From: Pontiella sp.
GTDB lineage: Bacteria; Verrucomicrobiota; Kiritimatiellia; Kiritimatiellales; Pontiellaceae
DNA: 22,101 bases
Assembly: GCA_029935255.1 (NCBI GenBank)
Contig: JAOZKS010000002.1
Location: 1-22,101, forward strand
Direction: 5' to 3'
Shown: positions 7,834 to 16,128 of the stretch, in pieces
Layout of the letters: each line of letters begins with the position of its first letter
Numbering within the stretch: position 1 is the stretch's first letter
Made by a program: the position numbers and the translations under genes
The notes under the pieces: generated by a model
Databases searched by the model: none
What the model was told of the DNA's origin: nothing
Seen by the model: only the letters and a program-made list of their open reading frames with translations

Positions 7834-8379
7834 ATGCACGCCACGATCTGCGACATGATAACCGATTTGGTTCAAAACGCGATCGAGGCCCGCGCAACAG
7901 AAATCACCCTTGAGGTTAAGGAGACAAAAACAAATCTGAAATTCGTGATTGCGGACAACGGAAAAGGAATGAGTGCGGTCGTGCTCGAAAAGGCGAAAGA
8001 CCCGTATTATACGGATGGCCAAAAGCACCGGTACCGCAAAGTGGGCCTCGGCCTCCCCTTCCTTTTCCAAACGGCGGAAATGACCGGAGGCAAAGCCGCG
8101 ATCACATCGAAGGAGGGCGAAGGAACCACGGTAACCTTCAATGTTGATCCAACGAATGTGGATCTTCCCGCCTTCGGAAACTTTACCACGGCGGCGGTCG
8201 CCTTGATGAGTTACGAATTTGAAGGGAATTTAAGTATTGAACGGAGTGCGCAGAACAAAAGTTACTCCGTAAATAAAAATGAACTGGTCGAAGCACTGGG
8301 CAACCTGAACGAGCTGGAAAGCCTGACGCTTCTAAAACAGTTTATCGCGTCCCAAGAAGAGGATCTTGAAGCTTTATAA
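7834..8379 (+). CDS. Free-standing GHKL (HATPase_c) ATP-binding protein in the hydrogenase operon
   Basis: A 181-residue protein that is almost only a GHKL ATPase fold. The N-box is DLVQNAIEA (residues 11-19, Asn15), the G1 box is ADNGKGM (Asp41, Gly43, Gly45), the G2 box is GLGLP (71-75), and the G3 region is GEGTTVTF (95-102). There is no phospho-acceptor histidine helix and no sensor or membrane part, so it is not a full histidine kinase. After residue 125 comes a mixed tail ending in an acidic EEDLEAL. No start further upstream is possible because the HndA stop is in the same frame 15 bases before. Small ATPase genes of this kind occur in many bacterial hnd/hyd operons, as far as I recall, but their role is not established. 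Regulation or assembly of the complex is a guess. Confidence 0.85.
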   Translation: MHATICDMITDLVQNAIEARATEITLEVKETKTNLKFVIADNGKGMSAVVLEKAKDPYYTDGQKHRYRKVGLGLPFLFQTAEMTGGKAAITSKEGEGTTVTFNVDPTNVDLPAFGNFTTAAVALMSYEFEGNLSIERSAQNKSYSVNKNELVEALGNLNELESLTLLKQFIASQEEDLEAL

Positions 8380-8396
8380 AAACAAAGGTGGGGAAC

Positions 8397-8786
8397 ATGG
8401 CTAAAATGACACTGGAAGAATTGCGCGCCCTGCGCGATGCGAAGAAAAATGAGATGACGCAGCGCGACACAAACGAAAAGTCGGCTCAGATCATTATTGG
8501 AATGGGCACATGCGGGATTGCCGCCGGCGCCAAGGAAGCATTCGATGCCTTTCTGGACGAGCTCGACAGCCACAGCGTAACGAATACGAAAATCACTCAA
8601 ACCGGTTGCATGGGACTCTGCTTCTCGGAACCGACCGTTGAAGTGGCCGTCCCCGGAATGCCGCGCGTAATCTACGGCAACGTCGACGACGCGGTGGCGC
8701 GTCGCATCGTGAAAGAACACCTTATTGGCAAGTCGCTCGTGAGCGACCATATTTTTGATAAACCCGCAGTAGACATCATTAAATAG
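8397..8786 (+). CDS. hndB: HndB-like (2Fe-2S) ferredoxin subunit
   Basis: A 129-residue thioredoxin-like ferredoxin thought to connect HndA and HndC in the tetrameric hydrogenase. An N-terminal helical arm (residues 1-28) precedes IIIGMGTCGIAAGAKE with Cys39 and ITQTGCMGLCFSEPTVEV with Cys71 and Cys75. Only three cysteines are present in the whole chain, one fewer than the Cx4C plus Cx3C set of HndA, so the cluster would need another ligand or be absent. The ATG at 8397 with AGGTGGGG immediately upstream is preferred over an in-frame GTG at 8388 that falls inside that ribosome-binding site. It follows the ATPase gene by 17 bases and precedes hndC by 12. Confidence 0.88.
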   Translation: MAKMTLEELRALRDAKKNEMTQRDTNEKSAQIIIGMGTCGIAAGAKEAFDAFLDELDSHSVTNTKITQTGCMGLCFSEPTVEVAVPGMPRVIYGNVDDAVARRIVKEHLIGKSLVSDHIFDKPAVDIIK

Positions 8787-8798
8787 GCAGGCATAACC

Positions 8799-10580
8799 AT
8801 GGCATACAAAAACTATATTCTCGTATGTGCCGGAACCGCATGCGAATCCAGCAAAGGCATCGCGCTCTACGAAGAGCTCGAAAAAGAACTGAAGGCGCAG
8901 GGGGTGGAAGCCGAAGCCCAGCTCGTGAAAACCGGTTGTTTCGGATTCTGCGAACAGGGTCCGATCGTAAAGATCCTGCCCGACGAAACCTTCTACGTGA
9001 AGGTTGGCCCGCAACACGCCAAGGAAATCGTGGCCGAGCACATCATCAAGGGCCGGCAGGTCGAAGCCCTGCTCTACGACAAAGGGCAAAAAGGAACGTC
9101 CGCCGACGAAATCGACTTCTATCAAAAACAACAGCGCATCGTGTTGCGCAACTGTGGCGTGATCAATCCCGAGTCCATCGATGAATACATCGCCCGCGAC
9201 GGATATGCCGCACTCGAAAAAGTCATCTTCGATATGACGCAAGACGAGGTGATCGAAGAGCTTTGCACCGCCGGACTCCGCGGTCGCGGCGGAGCAGGCT
9301 TCCCGACCGGTCTAAAATGGAAGTTCACCAAAAACGTTGAAAGCGAACAGAAATATATTGTCTGCAACGCCGACGAAGGCGACCCCGGAGCCTACATGGA
9401 TCGCTCCACCTGCGAAGGCGACCCCCACTCCGTTCTTGAAGCCATGGCCATTGCCGGAAAGACCGTCGGCGCCAACCAAGGCTACATCTATATTCGTGCG
9501 GAATATCCGCTGGCGATCGAGCGCCTGAACAACGCCATCGACCAGGCTCGTGAATACGGCCTGCTTGGCGAAAAGATTCTCGGAACCGAGTTTAGCTTCG
9601 ATATCGAACTACGCCTCGGTGCCGGTGCGTTTGTCTGCGGCGAAGAAACCGCCCTGCTCGCCTCCATCGAAGGCAAGCGCGGCATGCCGATTCCTCGCCC
9701 ACCCTTCCCGGCCGTCAAAGGACTGTGGGGCAAACCGACCGTCATTAACAACGTGGAAACCTGGGCGAACATCCCGATGATTCTTCTGAAGGGCAGCGCC
9801 TGGTTCAACCAAATCGGCACGGAAACGTCCAAAGGAACCAAGGTATTCGCCCTGACCGGAAAGATCAACAACTCCGGCCTGATCGAAGTGCCAATGGGCA
9901 CCACGCTGCGAGAAATCATCTACGACATCGGTGGAGGAATCGCGGGAGGAAAGAAATTCAAGGCCGCCCAGACCGGCGGTCCTTCCGGAGGGGTGATCAC
10001 CGAAGAATTCCTCGATATTCCGATCGACTACGAAAGCCTCCAGGGCATCGGTTCCATGATGGGCTCCGGCGGTATGATCGTGATGGATGAAGATGACTGC
10101 ATGATTGATGTCACCAAGTTCTACCTTGATTTCACGGTCGATGAATCCTGCGGAAAGTGCGCCCCTTGCCGGATCGGCGGACGCACGAATTATAATATTC
10201 TCGACCGGATCTCAAAAGGACAAGGAACTCTGGAAGACCTTGATCAGCTGAAGGTCCTCGCACTGGCGATGCGCAAAGCCTCGCTGTGCGGCCTCGGCCA
10301 AACGGCACCCAACCCGATCATGTCGACGATGAAGTACTTCGAAGACGAGTACTTGGCGCACATCAACGACAAACAGTGTCCGGCTGGAAAATGCAAAGAT
10401 CTGATTTCGTATACCGTGATCGCGGACAAGTGCATCGGCTGTACGGCCTGTGCCCGCGTTTGCCCCACGAACTGCATCAGCGGCGAGGTCAAAGGCGTTC
10501 ACCTGATCGACCAAGACCAATGCATCAAGTGCGGACAGTGCTTCGATAAGTGTAAATTTGACGCAATCCTCAAGGGATAA
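8799..10580 (+). CDS. hndC: NuoF/HndC-like NADH- and FMN-binding subunit
   Basis: A 593-residue flavoprotein that binds NAD(H) and FMN and exchanges electrons with the hydrogenase. Domain order: an N-terminal [2Fe-2S] thioredoxin-like domain with Cys10, Cys15, Cys47 and Cys51; the NuoF core with GLRGRGGAGFPTG (residues 159-171) for FMN/NADH and CNADEGDPGAYMDR; the [4Fe-4S] site ESCGKCAPCR (Cys451, 454, 457) with Cys497 in LCGLG; and a C-terminal ferredoxin domain with CIGCTACARVC (545-555) and CIKCGQCFDKC (575-585). This layout is that of HndC and HydB of bifurcating or NAD(P)-reducing hydrogenases and is longer than plain NuoF by the two ferredoxin-type ends. The hydrogenase gene starts 13 bases downstream. 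Confidence 0.95.
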   Translation: MAYKNYILVCAGTACESSKGIALYEELEKELKAQGVEAEAQLVKTGCFGFCEQGPIVKILPDETFYVKVGPQHAKEIVAEHIIKGRQVEALLYDKGQKGTSADEIDFYQKQQRIVLRNCGVINPESIDEYIARDGYAALEKVIFDMTQDEVIEELCTAGLRGRGGAGFPTGLKWKFTKNVESEQKYIVCNADEGDPGAYMDRSTCEGDPHSVLEAMAIAGKTVGANQGYIYIRAEYPLAIERLNNAIDQAREYGLLGEKILGTEFSFDIELRLGAGAFVCGEETALLASIEGKRGMPIPRPPFPAVKGLWGKPTVINNVETWANIPMILLKGSAWFNQIGTETSKGTKVFALTGKINNSGLIEVPMGTTLREIIYDIGGGIAGGKKFKAAQTGGPSGGVITEEFLDIPIDYESLQGIGSMMGSGGMIVMDEDDCMIDVTKFYLDFTVDESCGKCAPCRIGGRTNYNILDRISKGQGTLEDLDQLKVLALAMRKASLCGLGQTAPNPIMSTMKYFEDEYLAHINDKQCPAGKCKDLISYTVIADKCIGCTACARVCPTNCISGEVKGVHLIDQDQCIKCGQCFDKCKFDAILKG

Positions 10581-10593
10581 TGGAGAAAATATA

Positions 10594-12342
10594 ATGTCTA
10601 TGATTGAATGTGAAATCAATGGAATCCCCGTAGAGGTCGAACAAGGAACCACGATTCTCGATGCCGCCAAGCAGGTGGGCGTAACGATTCCGAAACTCTG
10701 CTACCATAACGACCTCGATGCATGGGCCGCCTGCGGCATTTGCGTGGTCAAAGTGGAAGGTTCCCCGAAAATGCTGCGCGCCTGCGCCACCGCCATCGGC
10801 CCGGGCATGAAGGTGCTCACCCACGATCCGGAAGTGGTGGAAGTCCGCCGCACGGTGCTTGAACTCATCCTCTCCACGCACCCGAACGACTGCCTTAAAT
10901 GCGGCCGCTCCGGCAACTGCGAACTGCAGGATCTCTCGGCCGACTTCGGCATCCGCGAAATTCCGTTCGAAGAGCGTATTGAACGAATCGAGCCCGACAC
11001 GTCGACTCCGTCGATCGTGCTGAACCCGGAAAAATGCGTAAAGTGCGGACGTTGTGTGCTGGTCTGCCAGGATATGCAAGGCGTACATGCTCTCGAATTC
11101 ATCGGACGCGGCGACGGCACCCGGCTTGCGCCGGCTGCGGATGTCACGCTCGAAGAAAGCCCCTGCATCAAATGTGGCCAGTGCTCTGCGCACTGCCCGG
11201 TTGGAGCCATCTACGAAAAGGACGACACCAAGGCGGTCTGGAACGAAATCAAAAAAGAAGATCAGCACGTCGTCGTGCAAATCGCTCCGGCGGTTCGCGT
11301 GGCTCTTGGCGAAGCCTTCGGCATGGAGCCGGGCTCCATCGTTACCGGCAAAATCTACACCGCACTGCGGCGCCTTGGTTTTGATGCCGTATTCGACACC
11401 AACTGGGCGGCCGACTTGACCATTCTTGAGGAAGGCTCTGAGTTTGTGAAACGTTTCACCGGAGGAGGAACCCTTCCTCTCATCACCAGCTGCTGCCCGT
11501 CTTGGACGGACTATATGGAAAAGTTTGCGCCTGATTTTGTGGATAACTTTTCCACCGCCAAGTCGCCACAATCCATGCTCGGTTCCATGGCGAAGACCTA
11601 CTATGCCGAGAAAGCTGAAATCGACCCTGCAAAAATGACGATGGTTTCGGTTATGCCCTGCACCTCGAAAAAATACGAGATCACGCGTTCCGAGGAGATG
11701 TACGCTTCGGGCTTCCAGGACATCGACTATTCCATAACGACCCGCGAGCTGGCCCGCATGATCAAGCAGGCCGGGATCGACTTCGTCAACCTGCCCGATT
11801 CCGAGGTCGACAGTATCCTCGGCGAATACACCGGTGCGGGAACGATCTTCGGCGTGACCGGTGGAGTCATGGAAGCCGCACTTCGGTCGGCCTATTACCT
11901 CATCACCAAGGAAGATCTCGAACAGGTTGAATTCCAGGCCGTTCGCGGAATGGAAGGGGTCAAGTCCGCCGAGATCGACATCAAGGGAACCAAGGTTCGT
12001 ATTGCGGTTGCCCACCAGATGGGCAACTGCCAAGCGGTCATCGACCAAGTTCGCGAAGCCCGCGACAAGGGCGAAGAACTGCCCTTCCACTTTATTGAAG
12101 TGATGGCCTGCCGCGGCGGTTGTATCGGTGGCGGTGGACAGCCCCACGGCGCAACCGACGAAATCCGAGCGCTCAGAACCCGCGGCATCTACACGGATGA
12201 CGAGAAGAGCAAGTTGCGCTGTTCACACCATAACCCAGAAATTACCCGGGTTTATGATGAGTATCTCGGCGAGCCCCTCAGCCATAAGGCGCACGAGCTG
12301 TTGCACACGACCTACCAGCAACGGCCGCTCTACCAAAAGTAG
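10594..12342 (+). CDS. hndD: [FeFe] hydrogenase catalytic subunit HndD/HydA
   Basis: A 582-residue [FeFe] hydrogenase that makes or oxidises H2 in the cytoplasm. N-terminal [2Fe-2S] ferredoxin ligands are Cys36, 47, 50 and 64. A His-ligated [4Fe-4S] site is HPNDCLKCGRSGNC (His96, Cys100, 103, 109). Two more [4Fe-4S] sites are Cys148-158 and Cys191-201. H-cluster motifs are all intact: L1 TSCCPSW (Cys300 proton relay, Cys301 ligand), L2 MPCTSKKYE (Cys356) and L3 EVMACRGGCIGGGGQP (Cys506, Cys510). A short C-terminal small-subunit domain ends the chain, with no extra C-terminal [2Fe-2S] domain. ATG 10594 has GGAG eight bases upstream; an in-frame ATG at 10558 lies inside hndC. With hndABC it forms a group A3-type complex, probably NADH- and ferredoxin-linked. 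The maturases HydE, HydF and HydG are not in this window. Confidence 0.96.
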   Translation: MSMIECEINGIPVEVEQGTTILDAAKQVGVTIPKLCYHNDLDAWAACGICVVKVEGSPKMLRACATAIGPGMKVLTHDPEVVEVRRTVLELILSTHPNDCLKCGRSGNCELQDLSADFGIREIPFEERIERIEPDTSTPSIVLNPEKCVKCGRCVLVCQDMQGVHALEFIGRGDGTRLAPAADVTLEESPCIKCGQCSAHCPVGAIYEKDDTKAVWNEIKKEDQHVVVQIAPAVRVALGEAFGMEPGSIVTGKIYTALRRLGFDAVFDTNWAADLTILEEGSEFVKRFTGGGTLPLITSCCPSWTDYMEKFAPDFVDNFSTAKSPQSMLGSMAKTYYAEKAEIDPAKMTMVSVMPCTSKKYEITRSEEMYASGFQDIDYSITTRELARMIKQAGIDFVNLPDSEVDSILGEYTGAGTIFGVTGGVMEAALRSAYYLITKEDLEQVEFQAVRGMEGVKSAEIDIKGTKVRIAVAHQMGNCQAVIDQVREARDKGEELPFHFIEVMACRGGCIGGGGQPHGATDEIRALRTRGIYTDDEKSKLRCSHHNPEITRVYDEYLGEPLSHKAHELLHTTYQQRPLYQK

Positions 12343-12359
12343 AGTCTTCCATGGCGCAG

Positions 12360-12391
12360 AAAACCGTCCCACGCTCTGGGGCGGTTTTTTG
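12360..12391 (+). terminator. Intrinsic terminator of the hydrogenase operon
   Basis: A ten-pair stem (AAACCGTCCC with GGGGCGGTTT, one T-G pair) around a seven-base loop, followed by further T residues. It begins 18 bases after the hndD stop. This is one of the clearest terminators in the window. Confidence 0.88.
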
Positions 12392-12418
12392 TGCAATAAT
12401 CTTCTGCGCTATCCCGTC

Positions 12419-12446
12419 TTGCTTTCTTTGGGAAGGCAACTAGACT
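12419..12446 (+). promoter_or_regulatory. Possible promoter for the secretin gene
   Basis: TTGCTT and TAGACT are separated by 16 bases, after the hydrogenase terminator and before the secretin start. The match to sigma-70 boxes is only fair. A new promoter is needed somewhere between 12392 and 12481, given the terminator. Confidence 0.28.
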
Positions 12447-12481
12447 GCACTAAATTGAGAACTACAGGGTTATTTATTCCT

Positions 12482-14833
12482 ATGAGACACAGAAGACTTC
12501 CACTGCCGATACTCTCTACTTTATCGACCGCTGTATTCCTGCAGCTGGCGACCGCCCAGACCCCTCCCCAAGCACCGACCGCCGCACCGGACCAGCCCAA
12601 ACCAACTCCTGCAGCGGTGGCGCAACCCCAACAGGTGGCAGCAGCAAAGAAAACCCCTAAAAAGGAGGAACAACTCCAGAGCTTCAAATTCGAGGGTGCC
12701 GACCTGGATACCGTAATGGCCATGTACTGCTCATGGACCGACAAAATCTACCTTAAAACCGATGCTGTTAAGGCCACGATCACGCTCAAGGCCGATAAAC
12801 TGACCACCTCGGAAAGCATCAAAGTGGTCGAGGCCATTCTGGCCATGAACAACATTGCGCTGGTTCCCATGGGGGATCGGTATATTAAAGTCGTTCAAGC
12901 CACAGCCGGAGACCTGACGGGCCATGGACTGCAAATCAACATCGATCAGGAGCACGAGTATGCTGGCTCTGAAAAATTCGTTACGCAGATCATTCAACTC
13001 AAGAACGTTGAGATCCCGGAGGTGCAGGCTGCGGTTCAGCATTTGTTGCACGCCTATGGAAAAATTCTCGCGTTGCAGCGCAGCAACAGCCTCATGATCA
13101 CCGACACCGAAGCAAATATTATCCGCGTTCGCGAGCTGATCGAATTTATCGATCAGGCCAGCGCCAGTATCGAGCCGCGCATCTACCAAATTCAATATGC
13201 GGTAGCTTCCGAGATCGCCGCCAAGCTTAACGAAATCATTACAGCGGCCCAAGGTGACAAGAAAAAGACCTCGGTCACCCCGGTTGGAAACCCATCCGCT
13301 CGCACACCGCCTGGCGTGATCCGCGCTCGGACTTCCGGAGCCAAGCCTGCCGCCCCGACCAAGGCCACCATCTCGCAAACCGAAGAGGGAAGCACAGTCA
13401 TCATTCAGGGCACCGTCAAAGTGATGTCTGATGAGCGCACCAATATTATCATCATTTTCTCTCAAGAAGAAAACTTCGTGTTTTTTGATAAAATCATCGA
13501 AGTGCTCGACGTCGAAGTTGAACCCGCGACCTCCTTCGAGGTTGTAAACCTCGAATATGCCGATGCCGAGGAGCTTTCCGGAACCCTGAACGAACTCGTT
13601 GGTGCTGCTCAAAGTTCCAAAAGCACAACTTCAGGAAGTTCGCAAAATTCTCAGCAGCGCGGTAGCCGCGCGCTATCCGGAGGCGCACCAAATACAACAC
13701 GACAGGTCACGCCCAACGCAGCTGCGGCTACCGTAGGGGCGATTTCAAGCCTAAGTAAATTATCTGAGAACACCAAAATTTTGGCGGATAAACGCACCAA
13801 CTCTATCCTGCTCATGGGAAAGAAAAGCGATATATCCGCCATTAAAGATGTCATCGCCAGTCTGGATGTCATGCTGGAGCAGGTGATCATTGAAGCCGCC
13901 ATCTTCGAGATTGGACTGGACGCGGATCTTCAACATGGTGTCGACTGGGTTTACCAAAGCCAAGATGGCAATAATATTGGCGCATGGGATGGGAAAAACC
14001 TATTGACCAATAGCCTTAATAATGTTGTGTCTGGTGCTTTTAGCTATTATCTGAATGCCACAGGAATCGATTCCAAATTCCTCGTCAACCTTTCCAAAAC
14101 GGATACCGATGCCCGTCTGGTTTCCACTCCTGTGATCATGACCACGGACAATACGGAAGCGAGCCTTAGTATTGGCGAACAACGACCGGTGGTTACCTCG
14201 ACCGACTCCTTTGCGAATAGCTCAGGCACCCAGCGCTCAAACTATGAATACAAGGATATCGGCATACAGCTTACCGTTACGCCCCGCATTAATCCCCAGC
14301 GTGTTGTCATCATGGAATTGACACAAAAAGCGGACTCGCTCGGCGGAAATATCGATATCGATGGGAATCAAGTGCCGATCATCAAGAACCGGGAATTTGA
14401 AGCCTCTGTTGCAGTCCCCGACGGAGGAACCGTGGTGCTGGGTGGTTTGATCAGTACCGAAGTGTCCGACACGATGAATAAAATTCCAATTCTGGGCGAT
14501 ATCCCTCTCCTTGGACGCTACCTCTTCAGTTCAGTTCACAAGGTTGAAGCGCAACGTGAGCTTATTGTGCTTCTGACGCCCTATGTGATGTCTACTCAGG
14601 ATGAGGTGCTTGAACAAACAGACCGCCTCTACCAAGGAACGGATTTAAAACAGGAGGATTGGAAAGGAAGCTGGTCTGAAAGTAAACTCCGCCTTATTCC
14701 TGACCCGATTGAACCCGGCTCTGAAAACGCCTACGAATTCGAACCAAAACCTCAATCAGAAACCACCGAAGCCCCTAAGCCCTCCCCAACGGGGGCAGAG
14801 GTCGAGGAACTATTGAACTCCATAAACCAGTAA
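12482..14833 (+). CDS. gspD: Type II secretion secretin GspD-like
   Basis: A 783-residue outer-membrane channel subunit. A signal peptide (MRHRRLPLPI start, cleavage after Ala25 in the ATA-Q context) is followed by a Pro/Ala/Gln-rich linker. Then come an N0/STN-like domain (about 55-135, FKFEGADLDTVMAMY) and three N1-N3 repeats: IIQLKNVEIPEVQAAVQHLL, YQIQYAVASEIAAKLNEII and VVNLEYADAEELSGTLNELV, each followed by a line of the type RTNSILLMG. N2 and N3 carry low-complexity inserts rich in Lys/Pro/Ala and Ser/Gln. The secretin core ends with VPDGGTVVLGGLISTE and IPILGDIPLLGRYLFSS...ELIVLLTPYVM. A polar tail of about 70 residues follows. ATG 12482 is chosen because it gives the signal peptide, although its ribosome-binding site is weak. 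No GspE, GspF or GspG gene is near; the pseudopilin genes lie 7 kb upstream. Confidence 0.92.
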   Translation: MRHRRLPLPILSTLSTAVFLQLATAQTPPQAPTAAPDQPKPTPAAVAQPQQVAAAKKTPKKEEQLQSFKFEGADLDTVMAMYCSWTDKIYLKTDAVKATITLKADKLTTSESIKVVEAILAMNNIALVPMGDRYIKVVQATAGDLTGHGLQINIDQEHEYAGSEKFVTQIIQLKNVEIPEVQAAVQHLLHAYGKILALQRSNSLMITDTEANIIRVRELIEFIDQASASIEPRIYQIQYAVASEIAAKLNEIITAAQGDKKKTSVTPVGNPSARTPPGVIRARTSGAKPAAPTKATISQTEEGSTVIIQGTVKVMSDERTNIIIIFSQEENFVFFDKIIEVLDVEVEPATSFEVVNLEYADAEELSGTLNELVGAAQSSKSTTSGSSQNSQQRGSRALSGGAPNTTRQVTPNAAAATVGAISSLSKLSENTKILADKRTNSILLMGKKSDISAIKDVIASLDVMLEQVIIEAAIFEIGLDADLQHGVDWVYQSQDGNNIGAWDGKNLLTNSLNNVVSGAFSYYLNATGIDSKFLVNLSKTDTDARLVSTPVIMTTDNTEASLSIGEQRPVVTSTDSFANSSGTQRSNYEYKDIGIQLTVTPRINPQRVVIMELTQKADSLGGNIDIDGNQVPIIKNREFEASVAVPDGGTVVLGGLISTEVSDTMNKIPILGDIPLLGRYLFSSVHKVEAQRELIVLLTPYVMSTQDEVLEQTDRLYQGTDLKQEDWKGSWSESKLRLIPDPIEPGSENAYEFEPKPQSETTEAPKPSPTGAEVEELLNSINQ

Positions 14834-14844
14834 CCGTCCCCGGC

Positions 14845-16128
14845 ATGCGGCGCATTCACTTTATCGGCATCGGCGGGGTCGGCATGAACGGCCTCGCCCA
14901 ATTGGCTGCGTGTTCGGATTATTCCGTTTCAGGTTCTGACCGCGCTTACAGTCCCGACTCCGAAACCTTCCAAGCCTTGGAAGACATCGGCATTTCAATC
15001 TTTCCGCAGGATGGATCGGGGATGGATAAAAGCACAACGCAAGTGGTCTACAGCACGGCCATTGAATCCGACAACCCAGACCTCCAGCAATCCAAACAGC
15101 TTGGCATTCCCCTGCTCCATCGCGCCGAATTACTCAACAAACTCATCGGCGACGACGAACTCATCGCTGTGGCCGGCACTGCAGGAAAAACCACAACCAC
15201 GGGCCTTCTTGGCTGGATTTTTGAATGCATGGAAAAAGATCCCTCCGTTTATAATGGCGCAGGAGTCGTAAACTGGAAGCGCCCCAAGCAACTTGGAAAC
15301 ATTCGAAGAGGAAGTTCAAACCTGTGGATCATCGAGGCTGATGAGTCCGACAAATCGTTCCTTAACTTCCACCCGACCCATACCATCATCACAAACATTT
15401 CCAGAGATCATTACGAACTCGATGAGCTCCACGATCTGTTTGCTCAATTCTGCAAGCAGACATCGGGGATTATTATTGAAGGGTCTCCCCGGCTCCATCT
15501 AGGGAAAAAACCAAATTCCTTTGTTTTCCAAGGCATGGAGTTTTCGCTTTCCATGCCAGGGAAACACAATCTTGAAAATGCGCTCAGCGCGGTTCGGCTT
15601 TGCGCAGCGCTGGAACTCGACCTTGAAAGAGTGCGCGATGCGATGGCCCGCTTTAAAGGCATCGAGCGTCGACTGGAGGTTGCAGGAGAGGTTGAGCGGA
15701 TACGCATCATCGACGACTATGCCCATAATCCAGCAAAGATTTCCGCCGCACTTGCTGCGGTGTCAAACCCCCATGGACGAGTCCGTGCTTATTGGCGTCC
15801 CCACGGTTTCACACCGCTGTTCCAAGGCCTCGAAGATTTGGTTGAGGTTTTTTCCACTCATTGGGAAAAAAATGGAGGATCTATTTTCATTCTCCCCGTC
15901 TACTATGCAGGGGGCACCGTGGCAAAGAAGGCCACCTCCGCAGATCTGGTAAACCGGCTCAACTTAAATGGAGTTCCCGCTATGCTTGTGCCGAATTATG
16001 GCGTATTGAAACAACAACTTGAAGCAACGGCCCTGCCGGGCGATACGCTTTTAGGAATGGGTGCACGCGATCCCGAACTCCCTCGATTCGCAAAAAGACT
16101 GGTTTCAAAATGGAAGAAACACGATTGA
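14845..16128 (+). CDS. MurC/Mpl-like Mur ligase family protein with altered motifs
   Basis: A 427-residue ATP-dependent amide ligase of the Mur family, three domains. N-terminal Rossmann-like UDP-sugar part: FIGIGGVGMNGLA (residues 6-18) and SGSD. Central ATPase: GTAGKTTTT (111-119), where MurC and Mpl have GTHGKTTTT, then EADESDKSFL and TNISRDHYELD. C-terminal domain: GIERRLEV and DDYAHNPAKI, where MurC has DDYGHHPTEI and Mpl DDFAHHPTAI, and WRPHGFTPL, where MurC has PHRYTR. The fold and ATP site are intact, but two conserved His and an Arg are replaced, so neither MurC nor Mpl can be claimed. It starts 11 bases after the secretin stop and overlaps the methyltransferase by 19 bases. A true murC is expected elsewhere in the genome. 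Confidence 0.85.
   Translation: MRRIHFIGIGGVGMNGLAQLAACSDYSVSGSDRAYSPDSETFQALEDIGISIFPQDGSGMDKSTTQVVYSTAIESDNPDLQQSKQLGIPLLHRAELLNKLIGDDELIAVAGTAGKTTTTGLLGWIFECMEKDPSVYNGAGVVNWKRPKQLGNIRRGSSNLWIIEADESDKSFLNFHPTHTIITNISRDHYELDELHDLFAQFCKQTSGIIIEGSPRLHLGKKPNSFVFQGMEFSLSMPGKHNLENALSAVRLCAALELDLERVRDAMARFKGIERRLEVAGEVERIRIIDDYAHNPAKISAALAAVSNPHGRVRAYWRPHGFTPLFQGLEDLVEVFSTHWEKNGGSIFILPVYYAGGTVAKKATSADLVNRLNLNGVPAMLVPNYGVLKQQLEATALPGDTLLGMGARDPELPRFAKRLVSKWKKHD

Noticed and set aside
7313..8379. The GHKL gene as a histidine kinase of a two-component system
   Set aside because: There is no phospho-acceptor helix, sensor or membrane segment, and no response regulator is nearby.
8262..9242. A 326-codon minus-strand open frame across hndB and hndC
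   Set aside because: It lies opposite two genes with clear family motifs and has no motif or ribosome-binding site of its own.
10570..12147. A 525-codon open frame on the minus strand across the hydrogenase gene
   Set aside because: It is antisense to hndD, whose cofactor motifs are all intact. It has no recognisable domain and a low-information composition typical of the reverse strand of a GC-biased gene.
12128..12481. An upstream extension of the secretin frame into the hydrogenase gene
   Set aside because: It would cross the intrinsic terminator and put the signal peptide in the middle of the protein. ATG 12482 gives a normal secreted N-terminus.
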